From the NCBI GenBank assembly GCA_037893245.1, contig JBAIAA010000509.1, positions 1,346,729 through 1,410,728 on the forward strand: DNA of 64,000 bases, written 5' to 3'. Positions 43,246 to 53,290 of the stretch are shown here, piece after piece. Within the stretch, counting starts at the first letter, position 1. Every line of letters starts with the position of its first letter. Source of the DNA: Crossaster papposus. Lineage: Eukaryota > Echinodermata > Asteroidea > Velatida > Solasteridae. The position numbers and the translations under genes were made by a program. Under the pieces are notes generated by a model, which was given only the letters and a program-made list of their open reading frames with translations, made no database searches and was not told the DNA's origin.

Positions 43246-44035
43246 ACCCTGTTAGGCCCTATGCCTTAATCACTTTACTGGACTTAGGGAATGACAGTCA
43301 GTGTATGTTGTGCCGGCTGACATTTTCAAGTAAAGTAAAGTAAAGTGGTATTTTCGTACCAATTTCTAACGCTGATCCACGGACCAGCATCGGAAAAACG
43401 CTTAAATACTGCTTCTAATTTATCATATTAGCATTTCTTTTGCAGTTTTTTACACATTACTAAGTCGTGAAGGGGTGAGCTATATAGCTGGACTGATTCC
43501 TTATAATTCCCCAATGTCTATAAATTGCTTCGCCGGTTTCATCTTAAGTCACATCTTAAGTCACATTTTAGGAACATGACGTTTTTTCTTGATTTTTCTA
43601 GCTAACAGGAACCTAAAACGTGAAACAATCAATGTGATAATATTTCCTATAACATTAACGCCCAAAATCAACCTATTCTGAAAATTACAGCCGAACAATT
43701 GTTGCAAATTTTCTTTTAATTAAAGCCCATCTGCAATTATTTGAAAACCAGCTTACCAAATTATATACAAAAAACGTGTATAATGATATAGACAAGGTAT
43801 AAAAACATCCTGTGATTATTATATGCTGCTGTAATTTTGAATAAAACATGAAATGCATACAAGTACAAATGTGTTTCAAGTAAGTTACTTATTGGTTAGT
43901 CTCCCTTCTTAATGTGTCGTGCGAAACTTACTTATTTCCATGTTCAGGGTATTTTGTATATATGTATGATTGCTATATAAAAGAATATTACACTGAAAGA
44001 GTCTTACAGGTCTCTATAGTTGCGGTTCCTATAGA

Positions 44036-44380
44036 ACAACTAAAGGTTCCTAATCTATATAAATCCTGTAGAGATTCTATAGGATACAAAATTGTCCTTA
44101 TTATGAATCCTATTCAGGAAAGTCGAGTCCTGAAAATATCCTATAGAAATCCTGTAGGAATCCTATAGGACAAAAAAATGTCCTATAAAAATCCTATAGG
44201 AAAGTCGAGTCCTGGAAATATCCTATAGGAATCCTTTAGGAATCCTATAGGACACAACATTGTCCTATAAGAATCCTATAGGAAAGTTAGAGTCCTTAAA
44301 ATTTCTTATAGGAATCCTATAGGGATCCTATAGGATCCTATAGGATTCTATAGAATCCTATAGGATTCCTATAGGACGTT
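44036..44380. repeat. Tandem array of palindromic TCCTATAGGA units
   Basis: About 345 bp dominated by the palindromic decamer TCCTATAGGA and variants (ATCCTATAGG, ATCCTGTAGG). The decamers are separated by AAAGTCGAGTCCTGAAAAT-type spacers in a second-order repeat of about 60 bp (GAAAGTCGAGTCCTG, GAAAGTTAGAGTCCTT). Because the decamer is its own complement the array reads the same on both strands. Confidence 0.85.
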
Positions 44381-44472
44381 TTTGTAAGGGGCATGTGGAT
44401 CATAGGTCCTATTGTAAACCCAGTTTATTATTGTTTCAGATTAAACCTCATCTCTACTCATCATCTTGACTC

Positions 44473-45210
44473 TTGAGTGTAAATAACTCAAATAACTTCG
44501 CACCAAAATTAGAAAACATTACAGAAAGCCTGCGCTCAAGTTTTGCTATTTCTGGAGCCAAAATATGTAATGATCTGCCTAACCATGTGAGAAAAATTGA
44601 ATCCATGTCTGTTTTTAAAACTAAGCTATTTGAAATCTTAATTGCTCAATTTATATTTTAAATTGAATTAAATAAAGATAAACTAAAAAGAAAAAAGTGT
44701 AATGTTCCTTATTACATAAAACTGACGAAAGAAATTATACCGATGAAAGAAATCAATGAAAATTAACACAATATGTCTAAGTAATAACTAATATTGCCGG
44801 TGATCATTCGTGCTATCGAAAACTGGCCGGCTTAATTGCAGAATACCCTACCATATTGTTAGTCTTCATATATTAGCCGTAGATATATAGACTGTGATTT
44901 TATTGTGTAAGTTTCGTTTTGGGTTTATTGTATAATTCCTTGCAGTTTTTATGCATTTTATACATTTGTACCAATACTGCTTTTAAATCAAGCTGTTTTA
45001 TTCTTATCCCTATTCCTATTTTGTACTGTTTTATCTGCATTTTAAACGTCGTTAAAGTATTGTTTTTATTTAACTGGTTTACATGGTTATCACCGTCGTT
45101 GTTTTATATTGTTAATACCTCTACACACTTTTTAAGTAATGTAATAGTTGTATTTTAAACGCAGGGCCCAAATGGAAACCAGTCTTGCTGCTGATTTGGC
45201 TTACCATGGG
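44473..45210 (+). pseudogene. LINE 3' end (RT C-terminus plus 3' UTR), CR1/L2-like
   Basis: The plus-strand frame 44,473-44,661 reads LRSSFAISGAKICNDLPNHV then IESMSVFKTKLFEILI, the typical C-terminus of CR1/L2/Jockey-group ORF2 (SFRISGPKLWNSLP...FK..L). The 3' UTR runs to TTGGCTTACCATGGG and then the (TAAA)n tail at 45,211. A piece of module D (44,651-44,906) lies between the coding end and the rest of the 3' UTR. It may be from the same family as the RT fragments at 18.5, 53.6 and 57 kb, which stop just short of this region; that is inference. Confidence 0.65.
44651..44906 (+). repeat. Module D, partial copy 3
   Basis: It matches 30,752-31,005 (TTAAATAAAGATAAACTAAA to TATATAGACTGTGATTTTAT) with a few substitutions, and neither edge of module D is included. 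Confidence 0.85.
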
Positions 45211-45408
<198 letters not shown>

Positions 45409-46048
45409 CTTTTTTACTTTTCAAAATGGGCACTTTATTTCTGCTATTATAAACAACAGAGAAAGAACCATTAAATGGCTACAAAATCAAATGAATACAT
45501 GTATATACAAAATAAAAGATTAATTGACAGATGATATTTCAAATAACACGATAAGTTATATAAAAGTAAACTGTAGTAAAGCGTGAAAACACAGTAAATA
45601 ACAGGTACTAAATAAATCCACAATGACTAGCCGTTTGGCTGTATACTACTGCCACGACGGCTAGTCAATGAGGTGACAGTTTAGGAAATAATTGTTCAAA
45701 CAATGCAATTAACATTGTAAACCACAAAAGGGAATACAATACATTATTAAGGAACATATAAATATAAACAAAAAAAGTAAAATTCAATTTATCTGTACCC
45801 TTGTCTTGTAGGGAGGGGACGGGAGGGGAGGGGGAAAAAGGGGGAAGGGGTGCATGGGTTCCTAAGCGTCTGGGTGTGGGCAAAAGTTACCCACTGCCAG
45901 TCCCCCATGCGGGGCAGGTGACAGGCTTGGGGGCAAAATATCACCGTGGCTCGCCTTTGGGGGGGCGAGACCAGTCCAAGCCCGTCAACCTAGGAAAGAC
46001 AAGGGTATGAAAAAACAATATATATTATTATAGCGAACAGAATTAAAT

Positions 46049-49000
46049 TCAGATCAACCATATCACTCGATCATTACTGTAGTCAAAAAGGGTGTTATTT
46101 ATAGACCAGTTTGCGAGAAAAATAGGGATAGAGTTATGTAGCTTGTGATAGTTCAATTCTAGAATGATTTTGTTTTTTAACCTGTACTGCCAAACTAATA
46201 GCGGGTCGGAGGGGTTAGAGGTACGATAGAGCCAATAAATGATGTTTTTAAGGCTAATGCTCAGATAGTTTGCCAGGCGGACAGTCCCTCTGTTTCGACT
46301 CCGAGCAGGCGGAACGAGAGTCCAGTAAATGTCAAAATTAAGCTGAAGGTCCGGAAGAAGACGACTGATAAGGCTATGAAGAAGATTGAGAGCTGGTTGT
46401 ATTGATGGGCAAGTGACGAACAGATGTGTGATAGTTCCTCTCTCCCCGCACCACCCACAGTCGGAAGAGATTTTGGGGTTAAGATGATGGAGAACTGGGA
46501 GAGAAGGCAAGACGTTACGAAGAAGCTTATATTGAACGTCCCCTTCTTTCTTGGAAGTTGGCGGCTGGTAGATTTCTCTCCAGGGGATTTGAAAAGAAGA
46601 CGGAAAATAACCAAGGTCGTGCCAGGGTGTTAAGGTAGGAGAAGAGTTGTCGTTGATGTTCTGGCTGAAGAGTAGATAAAGCGATTTGGATGAAAGCGAG
46701 AAAACGTCTGTGTCCTTGTCGATGAGGACACTGACTGGAGAAGCTGGACGAGTTGGTATTTCTTCAAGTGGTGTGGTGTGTTGAAAAAGGCCGTCGATAT
46801 TGAACAGTTCCGGGAAAGATGATGATATGGTGTGGTGCAGGCGAGAGATATCCAGTTGAAAAATACGAAGAGACGGTGGACGGATGAAGGAGGAAACAAG
46901 ACGGATGTCATCAACCGGAAGCCACTTGCCGGTGTTGAGGTTGAGGAGCTGCTTGATGAAGTGAATGCCGCCCGCCCAGAGCTTTGCAGAAAAGACCGCA
47001 CCGCCCGGCAAGGGGTTAACAAGGGGTGGGTAAATAAGGGGTAGATTGAGGATATGGTTGACTGAATTAGTGGGTGTTTCCATTCGAGCTCCGATTGCCA
47101 TCCAGGCGCGCAGCGTTTCACTGTAGAAAAGGGGGAGACTAGTGAAAAATTTAGAGTCGAGATTCAACAGAAAAAGTTGGTAACCGAGATTGAGACGTTT
47201 GTATTTGGACAAATAATAGTCCATTAACGTAAAACAGGGGTGAGAGTTTAAAAGGAGATACCTCCGAAGAAGTTTAAATCTGAAAGTGAGGCTGCGTGCC
47301 TGGAGACAAGCTAGACCTAGCCCACCTTTGTCGCAGCTCTGAAAGAGTGTCCGCTTTTTTAGTAGGTGTCGTTTGTTGGACCAGACGTAATCGACAAGCA
47401 AGCCTTGGAGTTCACGTAGGTTTTTATCAGGGCATGGGAGGACGGCAAGACAGTGGAAGATTTTAGTGGCAGCTAACTGATTGGCTATTAGAATTTTCCC
47501 CTTGAGGGACAGAGTGAAGGAGAGATGCTTCCAGCAGGCAAGTGTTTTGACAAGTTTGTCTTTGCAGTTGTTCCAGTTTTGTTGATTATAGTTATTGTTA
47601 TTCCCAAGGTGAACTCCAAGGAAAGCTAAACCTTGATTATTCCACTGGAAGTCCAGCGGCTTGTCGGTTCGTCCGGTCCACGACCCGACCCATAACCCCT
47701 TGGATTTTTCGTAATTTAGCCGTGCAGCAGAGGATCCGCTAAAAAGACTATACACCCTTTGAATAGTATCAAACCCAATGTCGGAGGTGATAAAAACAGT
47801 GATATCGTCAGCATAGGCCGAAACCGAACAATACTTGTCAGTGTTGGGCAAAGGAAATCCCTGCCCTTGCAATTCTTTCCGAAGAGTATTAAGAAAGGGC
47901 TCAATGGCAATAGTGTACAAAAGCCCCGAGAGTGGACAGCCTTGTCGGATGCCTTTCTCGAAAGAGAAGGGTGCGGTCAAAGAACCGCACACCTTAATGT
48001 GACTCTCGGCGCCGCTATACAGGAGATGAAGATAAGAAATGAATTTGTCCCCGAATCCCATGGCTCTCATAACATTAAAAAGATAGTCGTGGTCAACATT
48101 GTCAAAAGCTTTGCGCTGATCAAGGTTGACCACACCCAAAGGTAAATCATTAACATTACAAAAATTAATAACATCACAAATCAAGTTTAAATTATCATAA
48201 ATAGTGCGATCAGGCACACAATAAGATTGATCTTCTAGGATAACATTACCAATGGATTGTTTCAGTCTATTTGCAAGGAGCTTGGCAAAAATTTTGTAAT
48301 CAGTATTGAGAAGGGAGACAGGACGCCAGTTAGAAATTTCAGAAAGATCACCTTTTTTTGGAATGAGGGTGATCACAGCTTTCAGAAAAGAACAGGGGAG
48401 GGAACCAGAAATAACAGCAGAACTTAGAACATCAAAAAGATCGCTCTTAAGTAACGACCAAAATGCCGATGTCAGTCCGTCAAAACCAGGCGTTTTATTT
48501 TTGCCAAGCTGATTGACAACACAATCAAGTTCCTCCGGGCGAAGAGGACCATCAAGATCCTCTGCGTCCAGAGGATCAAGCTGAGATATATCAGATAATA
48601 AAGGCTCTAGGGCGTCCTCGTCTGTGGGAACGCGACTGTAAAGATTAGCGTAAAAATTACGACAGTGAGTTTTAATTTCGTCGGGATCATCTGAAAGAGA
48701 TCCCGATGGAAGGCGAAGACAAAAGACAGATTTGGATTTCGAATGCGACTGCTCGAGATTGAAAAAGTAAGACGAGCTGGTGTCGATCTCATTAATGTGT
48801 TGAAAGCGAGACCGAACGAGGGCGCCCTGAGCTCGATTTTTAAGAAAAACATTTAATTCGTTTCTTTGCTCTTGCAATACTTTTTGTGTCCCCGGAGTTA
48901 CGACGGACGCAGACTGAAGGTCGTCAATGTAAGAGTTGATATCTTGGAATGTTTTTCGTTTTTCTTTTGCTTTTTGGGAACAGTACTTTTGAGTAAGTTG

Positions 49001-49387
49001 TTTTATTTGGGCTTTGCCCAAGTCCCACCAAGGGCAAACACTGCTGAAAGTGTGTTTTTGAAGTTGCCAGTTAGACCAAAACAGGTGAAGAATTTCACGG
49101 TAGTTTTGGTCTTCAAGAAGGGAGTTATTAAAGTGCCAATACGCACTTCCTTTATGAGAGTTAGGAGGACTCTGAAAAGAAACGGAAACAGCGGAGTGAT
49201 CAGAAAGAGAGCAGGGGTGAATTTGACAAGAACGGATGCACGAAACGAGGCTAAGAGGGACATAGAGGCGATCGAGTCTAGCTTTGGAGGTGCGTTGAGG
49301 ATTGTTTTTGTTAAATCTGAACCAGGTGTACTTATTCTGTTGCGGATTCAGTCTGCGCCAGACGTCGCACAAAGAGTTTCTATTCAT
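46049..49387 (-). CDS. Tx1-type LINE ORF2, 3' part: end of endonuclease and reverse transcriptase
   Basis: 1,112 codons without a stop. Residues 20-65 hold the end of the APE endonuclease domain (KARLDRLYVPLSLV; catalytic-type SDHS at 62-65). The RT follows: GFDG at about 301-304, NWRPVSLLN at 353-361, NLDQRKAFDNVDH at 421-433 (motif A), RQGCPLSGLLY at 481-491 (motif B) and AYADD at 524-528 (motif C). Near the C-terminus is a Cys/His cluster (CGWCGERGTITHLFVTC), usual in L1/Tx1 ORF2. The ATG used here is only the first Met after the 668-bp insertion; the frame continues a few codons further upstream (TPAEHRPQVALALRNA) and originally joined the endonuclease at 50,110-50,622. RT coding sequence is therefore intact, but the ORF2 polyprotein is not. 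Confidence 0.9.
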   Translation of the reverse strand: MNRNSLCDVWRRLNPQQNKYTWFRFNKNNPQRTSKARLDRLYVPLSLVSCIRSCQIHPCSLSDHSAVSVSFQSPPNSHKGSAYWHFNNSLLEDQNYREILHLFWSNWQLQKHTFSSVCPWWDLGKAQIKQLTQKYCSQKAKEKRKTFQDINSYIDDLQSASVVTPGTQKVLQEQRNELNVFLKNRAQGALVRSRFQHINEIDTSSSYFFNLEQSHSKSKSVFCLRLPSGSLSDDPDEIKTHCRNFYANLYSRVPTDEDALEPLLSDISQLDPLDAEDLDGPLRPEELDCVVNQLGKNKTPGFDGLTSAFWSLLKSDLFDVLSSAVISGSLPCSFLKAVITLIPKKGDLSEISNWRPVSLLNTDYKIFAKLLANRLKQSIGNVILEDQSYCVPDRTIYDNLNLICDVINFCNVNDLPLGVVNLDQRKAFDNVDHDYLFNVMRAMGFGDKFISYLHLLYSGAESHIKVCGSLTAPFSFEKGIRQGCPLSGLLYTIAIEPFLNTLRKELQGQGFPLPNTDKYCSVSAYADDITVFITSDIGFDTIQRVYSLFSGSSAARLNYEKSKGLWVGSWTGRTDKPLDFQWNNQGLAFLGVHLGNNNNYNQQNWNNCKDKLVKTLACWKHLSFTLSLKGKILIANQLAATKIFHCLAVLPCPDKNLRELQGLLVDYVWSNKRHLLKKRTLFQSCDKGGLGLACLQARSLTFRFKLLRRYLLLNSHPCFTLMDYYLSKYKRLNLGYQLFLLNLDSKFFTSLPLFYSETLRAWMAIGARMETPTNSVNHILNLPLIYPPLVNPLPGGAVFSAKLWAGGIHFIKQLLNLNTGKWLPVDDIRLVSSFIRPPSLRIFQLDISRLHHTISSSFPELFNIDGLFQHTTPLEEIPTRPASPVSVLIDKDTDVFSLSSKSLYLLFSQNINDNSSPTLTPWHDLGYFPSSFQIPWREIYQPPTSKKEGDVQYKLLRNVLPSLPVLHHLNPKISSDCGWCGERGTITHLFVTCPSIQPALNLLHSLISRLLPDLQLNFDIYWTLVPPARSRNRGTVRLANYLSISLKNIIYWLYRTSNPSDPLLVWQYRLKNKIILELNYHKLHNSIPIFLANWSINNTLFDYSNDRVIWLI

Positions 49388-49439
49388 GGCATTTCTGAGG
49401 GCCAGCGCGACCTGGGGGCGATGCTCGGCCGGTGTGGAC

Positions 49440-50107
49440 GGTAATTCTGTCCCCCGGTAAAATTGTCCGGGAGGACAGAATTACCTAGGTAAAAGTGTCC
49501 CCCTAGAGCCGTTAATTCCGTCCCCCTCCAGTTTATTCTGTCCCCTCTCTAGGTAATTTTGTCCCCCAATGTTCCACACATAAGTGGTTATTTTGATGTT
49601 ATTTCAATGAAAAGCCTACATGGTATTTATTATTTGGACTTCTGTTCCCTTCATCGATTTATCAAAATAGAAATAAAAATATAAATAACTGTATTAATTA
49701 AATCAACCGATCTACGTTTCTGCGCGAAAGGAAATTAGCGGTAATCAGTATTTTCAGACTTCTTGCACGCGTACAAATTCTGTATACCCAGCACGAAATG
49801 TGTGGCAGCACTTTTGACCACCTGTAATTTGTAGTACGCTACACATCCTACAGTCTGCCACAAATGATGCACCATGAAGAGGTGAACCTGTACTACACTG
49901 GTTGTTGCGTCTGGTGGGTGCTAGACTTGTGACGTTGCACGGGACAATTTTACCAGGGGGACACGTTTAACGTTGGGCAGGGAGACAGAATTACCTGGAG
50001 GGGGACAGAAATACCTAGGTAAATGTGTCCCCCCGGACAGATTTACCGGGTCACGGCCTGGTAAGTCTGTCCGGGGGGACACATTTACCAGGGGGGACAG
50101 AATTACC
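49440..50107. mobile_element. 668-bp TIR element inserted in the LINE endonuclease
   Basis: The ends are GGTAATTCTGTCCCCC at 49,440 and GGGGGGACAGAATTACC ending 50,107. The subterminal 120-150 bp on both sides repeat the word GGTAA(N)2-3TGTCCCCC many times in both orientations (for example GGTAAAATTGTCC, AGGTAAAAGTGTCC, GGTAATTTTGTCCCCC). Such arrays of terminal motifs resemble transposase-binding sites of hAT or EnSpm-like elements. No coding capacity. The flanks are themselves complementary (CCGGTGTG left, CACACCGG right), so the target was a palindrome; no clear target duplication was seen. Confidence 0.75.
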
Positions 50108-50109
50108 TT

Positions 50110-50622
50110 TCACACCGGCTTATTCAGGCGGTCTATGGTGGGATTATCGGTACAATTAAAATCACCTCCGATGATAATGGCACCGTCAGTACACATAAAA
50201 CAATGGTTATCGATATCAGTAATAAAATTAAGAGCGTACGCATTTGACTGCGGAATAAGAACATTATAAATGTGATAAATATTATTATTCGACTTAATTT
50301 TAACATAGAGAATGTAATTTTTACATAAAACACTGGAGGCTACTATGTCAATGTTTTTGTTTATTAAAGTTGTGACTCCGGAGCCAGGGGAGCTACCAGG
50401 AGCACAAACGGGGATGTAATTGGGCCACTGCTTCCAGCAGGGATGGTCATCTCTTAGGTTATAAGTTTCTTGTAGAAGAATGACGTCACTATTGGGATTG
50501 ATGAAATCAAAATAGCCCTTGAGGGAGGCATTCCGAGTGATGTTACCGCAGCCTCCAGTGTTTAATGTAACAAGTGACAGCACCATTACAAAAAGAAAAA
50601 GCCTACACATTTTTACAAGCAT
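50110..50622 (-). pseudogene. Tx1-type LINE ORF2, 5' part: APE endonuclease N-terminal portion
   Basis: The 170-codon frame starts MLVKMCRLF only 11 nt after the ORF1 stop, which suggests translation by reinitiation from the ORF1 mRNA. Residues include LSLVTLNTGGCG (N-terminal Asn motif), ILLQETYNL (metal-binding Glu) and IIIGGDFNCTDNPTIDR (GDFN motif). It ends at DRLNKPV followed by a stop created by the 668-bp insertion; the missing remainder of the domain is at the start of the frame ending at 46,049. The endonuclease is thus disrupted and the element should be unable to nick its target in this state. Confidence 0.85.
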
Positions 50623-50633
50623 TAAGAAAGAAA

Positions 50634-52457
50634 TTAAGTATCGAGTTTCTTGATCAGTTTTTTTATCCTCTGCTGCGTCGAATTATGAAGGATGGAAGTG
50701 TTACGCAAAGGTTTTAATTGCTTGACAAGTCCAGGCACGTTGTGGGTGAATTTTCTTGCGATTTCCTTAGGTTTTCTTTGGTTTTTGACTGCAGAGAGAA
50801 ATTTGATCAGGTCCGGATGACTGAGGGGTTTATTGGATGTTGGGAGAGCCGTGGGGTAAGAGTCCTCATCCTCCTCCCACTGGGTCGAGTCATCGCTCAT
50901 ATCACAATCAGTGGATTGTTGACTAGACATGGACATGGGGGTTGGAGTGGGCTGTGGGGTGGACGAGGGATTAACCGAATTGGCTGTGAAACGAGGTGTT
51001 TCGGGAACGGTGAGAACTGGTGTAGGTTCAGGGTTGACGGTGGGGGTGGGGGTGGGGGTGAGGCTAGGGGTGGGGGTGGGGGCGATGGAGGGAGTGAGGG
51101 GGACGGATGAGGGCATTGGGGTCAGTGATTGAGTGGGCGTAGATTCTAGAGCCTGGGTTAGTGTCGGGGTACTTGGTTCAACGAGGGGAGTAGGTTGGGA
51201 CCTTTTCTTTAGTTTGCGTGGAGAGGTAGACGAGATGAGGGGGGTCAAACGGGGACCGTCATCGGGGGATTTCGAGGGGGACAGTTTACGTTTGGTGACG
51301 GCCTCGGAATACATTCTGGTTGGAAGTGGTGGGGTGCCCCAGACGTACTTGGATGTGTCCATATCTTCACCTTGATTGGGTTTAGTGGCACGGCCAGGGG
51401 TTTTGGACAAGGATGTCGGGGCAGACACGCTCGCGGGCGCATTTGTTGTTGCCGCGCGAGCAGCAGAGGCAGATCTAGAGGTGCGGGTGGGCGGGGGCGG
51501 GCGGACAGGAGGCGGGCCACGCCCAGCTCCAGGTGCCCCGGACACGGGCAGGCCCACCCCGGCCGGGCCCTTAGCGACCGAGGAGGACGCTCCAGCAAAC
51601 GCCGGTGCAGGTCTCCCTCTCGGCGCATCAGACCCGGCACGAGACGGACCAACCTTACCCGCAGCACCCGATGCGGACAACCCACCGCCAGCCAGGGCGC
51701 TGGGTGGGTGAGCGGAAGCACGTTTGGGAGGGTGTTTGGGATCGTATTTGTTGTGTACAAACACGGGAGGGGGGTTGAGGGGGTTGGAGGTTTCGGTGGG
51801 GCCATCGCGGACCTGAGGTTTCTTGCAGTAACGGCTGATGTGACCAAATTCGCCGCAGTTAAAGCATTTCACTGCTTCGGTCGACAGAAAAACTCTGTAA
51901 TTAGTATTGCAGTAAGAAAAATTGATGTGATCAGGAAGGGTGATGTTGGGTTTAACGAGGACCTGGACTTGCCGGCGAAAGGACATTCCATGAGACAGAT
52001 GTTTATGTTTAAGACCAAGGGGTATGGGTCTGATAGCCGACACTACCTTACAAAAATCAGAAATATTACTAAGAAGGACACGGTTGGGAATTTCAGGATA
52101 AACGTTAGAGAAAGTCAGACGGGTGGTTGGTTGGATGAGAGGGGTGAGCTCCAGGAAGGAGTCGCCGTACGTTAACCCGTGGGAAATGGCGTCAGCTACC
52201 TCCTCCCTGGAACTCATGTACAAAGCAATACGGTTGTTCGAAATACGACTAGCCGAAACAACATGTTTGTCGGGCATTGATTCATAGAATTTCTCAAGAT
52301 AAGATTGTATAGAGACATTTTCTAATGCTCTGAAAGCCAGCCCATTGTTCCTAGTGACTCCACCAAACGGTTCGTCACCAGCAACAATGGGCTTGGTCGA
52401 ACTCGCATTGTTAGAGTTAGAATGGGCCACAGTGCGTGGCTCTGCTTGAGTGGCCAT
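50634..52457 (-). CDS. Tx1-type LINE ORF1 (nucleic-acid-binding protein)
   Basis: 607 codons from the ATG at 52,457 (MATQAEPRT). The frame is open 42 codons further upstream, but that part is hydrophobic and unlike ORF1 proteins, so I prefer the internal start. A folded N-terminal half (about residues 30-190) leads to a CCHC zinc knuckle CFNCGEFGHISRYC at about 198-211. Then comes a long low-complexity Pro/Ala/Ser/Thr-rich region (PTPTPSLTPTPTPT-type) with Arg/Lys patches, an acidic CDMSDDSTQWEEDEDS segment, and a basic C-terminus. This is the usual plan of Tx1/L1-like ORF1 proteins that coat the LINE RNA. No stops or frameshifts were seen. Antisense open frames across its GC-rich half are shadows. 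Confidence 0.85.
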   Translation of the reverse strand: MATQAEPRTVAHSNSNNASSTKPIVAGDEPFGGVTRNNGLAFRALENVSIQSYLEKFYESMPDKHVVSASRISNNRIALYMSSREEVADAISHGLTYGDSFLELTPLIQPTTRLTFSNVYPEIPNRVLLSNISDFCKVVSAIRPIPLGLKHKHLSHGMSFRRQVQVLVKPNITLPDHINFSYCNTNYRVFLSTEAVKCFNCGEFGHISRYCKKPQVRDGPTETSNPLNPPPVFVHNKYDPKHPPKRASAHPPSALAGGGLSASGAAGKVGPSRAGSDAPRGRPAPAFAGASSSVAKGPAGVGLPVSGAPGAGRGPPPVRPPPPTRTSRSASAARAATTNAPASVSAPTSLSKTPGRATKPNQGEDMDTSKYVWGTPPLPTRMYSEAVTKRKLSPSKSPDDGPRLTPLISSTSPRKLKKRSQPTPLVEPSTPTLTQALESTPTQSLTPMPSSVPLTPSIAPTPTPSLTPTPTPTVNPEPTPVLTVPETPRFTANSVNPSSTPQPTPTPMSMSSQQSTDCDMSDDSTQWEEDEDSYPTALPTSNKPLSHPDLIKFLSAVKNQRKPKEIARKFTHNVPGLVKQLKPLRNTSILHNSTQQRIKKLIKKLDT

Positions 52458-52665
52458 AGTGGCCAACTCAGTGCAGAAACCAACGACACAGGGTGAAAAA
52501 TATAACCTTAAAATACAGCAAAATAAGTAAATGAAAAACCATAAACTTGGTCTAGCCAGGTCTATACTATGAAATAAACACAATGATACAAAAACAAGGA
52601 CCTAAAAAGGTCTATAAACAGATAATTTAGGGGACTTACTCAGAGCTCGAGGAGACACCGTCCGC

Positions 52666-52736
<71 letters not shown>

Positions 52737-52753
52737 ACAAACAAACAAACAAA
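52666..52753. repeat. (TAAA)n followed by (CAAA)n microsatellite
   Basis: About 17 TAAA units (52,666-52,736) followed by four CAAA units. Same strand and repeat as 45,211-45,408, on the other side of the Tx1 LINE. Confidence 0.9.
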
Positions 52754-53240
52754 CTATAGCCATGCTTTACGTATATTCATCCCGGGGTAAAAACAAACTT
52801 GCATTATTCTTTACCAGAGGGAAAAGTTATGACGCCGCAAAGCGGCCAGGGGGCAAAGTACTTCGGAAGTGTAAAGCCATGTTCGAATTGTTGGCTTTTG
52901 GCTGCGACTAAAGCCGTCGCTATATGCTATTACTTGGCAACAACATAGTATAACGGCCTTGGACACGTCCCCGCCTGTTGACGGTCTCGCAGCAACTTGA
53001 TTTTACGAGGTTTTGTGAGTGTGACGGTTTAAAATAACCCCCCTAGATAAAACACACACTTTATTTTATCGGACTATTTCTTGTTTGCTATATCCATGCT
53101 ATATCCTCTTTGATTGTTATTTAAATTACCTCATTAATGCACTCACCCCTACCCGGCAAACGGCCCGCTGGACTCTAATTTCTGTGCGTTGAGGTGTCTT
53201 CTCCAGATTTTTTTAGGGGGGGGGGCGCGCGCCGGGTCCG

Positions 53241-53273
<33 letters not shown>

Positions 53274-53290
53274 TGGATCCGCGCCTGATG
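52754..53290. other. Unique sequence ending in a G/C homopolymer junction
   Basis: No gene seen. 53,214-53,275 contains a G-run, GCGCGCGCCGGG and a C-run of about 35, followed by GGATCCGCGCCTGATGGGGA, after which the RT-module sequence begins abruptly (53,289). The homopolymers may mark an assembly-prone junction or an element tail. Confidence 0.45.

Larger units (their letters stand above)
45409..52665 (-). mobile_element. L1/Tx1-clade LINE, nearly full length, inside a (TAAA)n microsatellite
   Basis: 7,257 bp lie between two (TAAA)n tracts of the same phase and strand (45,211-45,408 and 52,666-52,736). On the minus strand the order is a 5' UTR (about 200 bp), ORF1 with a CCHC knuckle, then ORF2 with APE-type endonuclease and RT, and a ~640-bp 3' region. 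ORF1 and the RT are uninterrupted, but a 668-bp TIR element splits the endonuclease. Some Tx1-clade LINEs are known to be sequence-specific, including for microsatellites; insertion into (TTTA)n/(TAAA)n here would fit that habit. The exact 5' and 3' ends are inferred from the microsatellite borders. Confidence 0.8.

Noticed and set aside
46261..49444. Other-frame open reading frames overlapping the LINE RT (up to 192 codons)
   Set aside because: Shadows of the 1,112-codon RT frame, which has all RT motifs.
51245..52175. Antisense and alternative frames (200, 267, 111 codons) over LINE ORF1
   Set aside because: Stop-poor only because of the GC-rich Pro/Ala/Thr-coding ORF1 sequence; the sense frame has a CCHC knuckle and is the real one.
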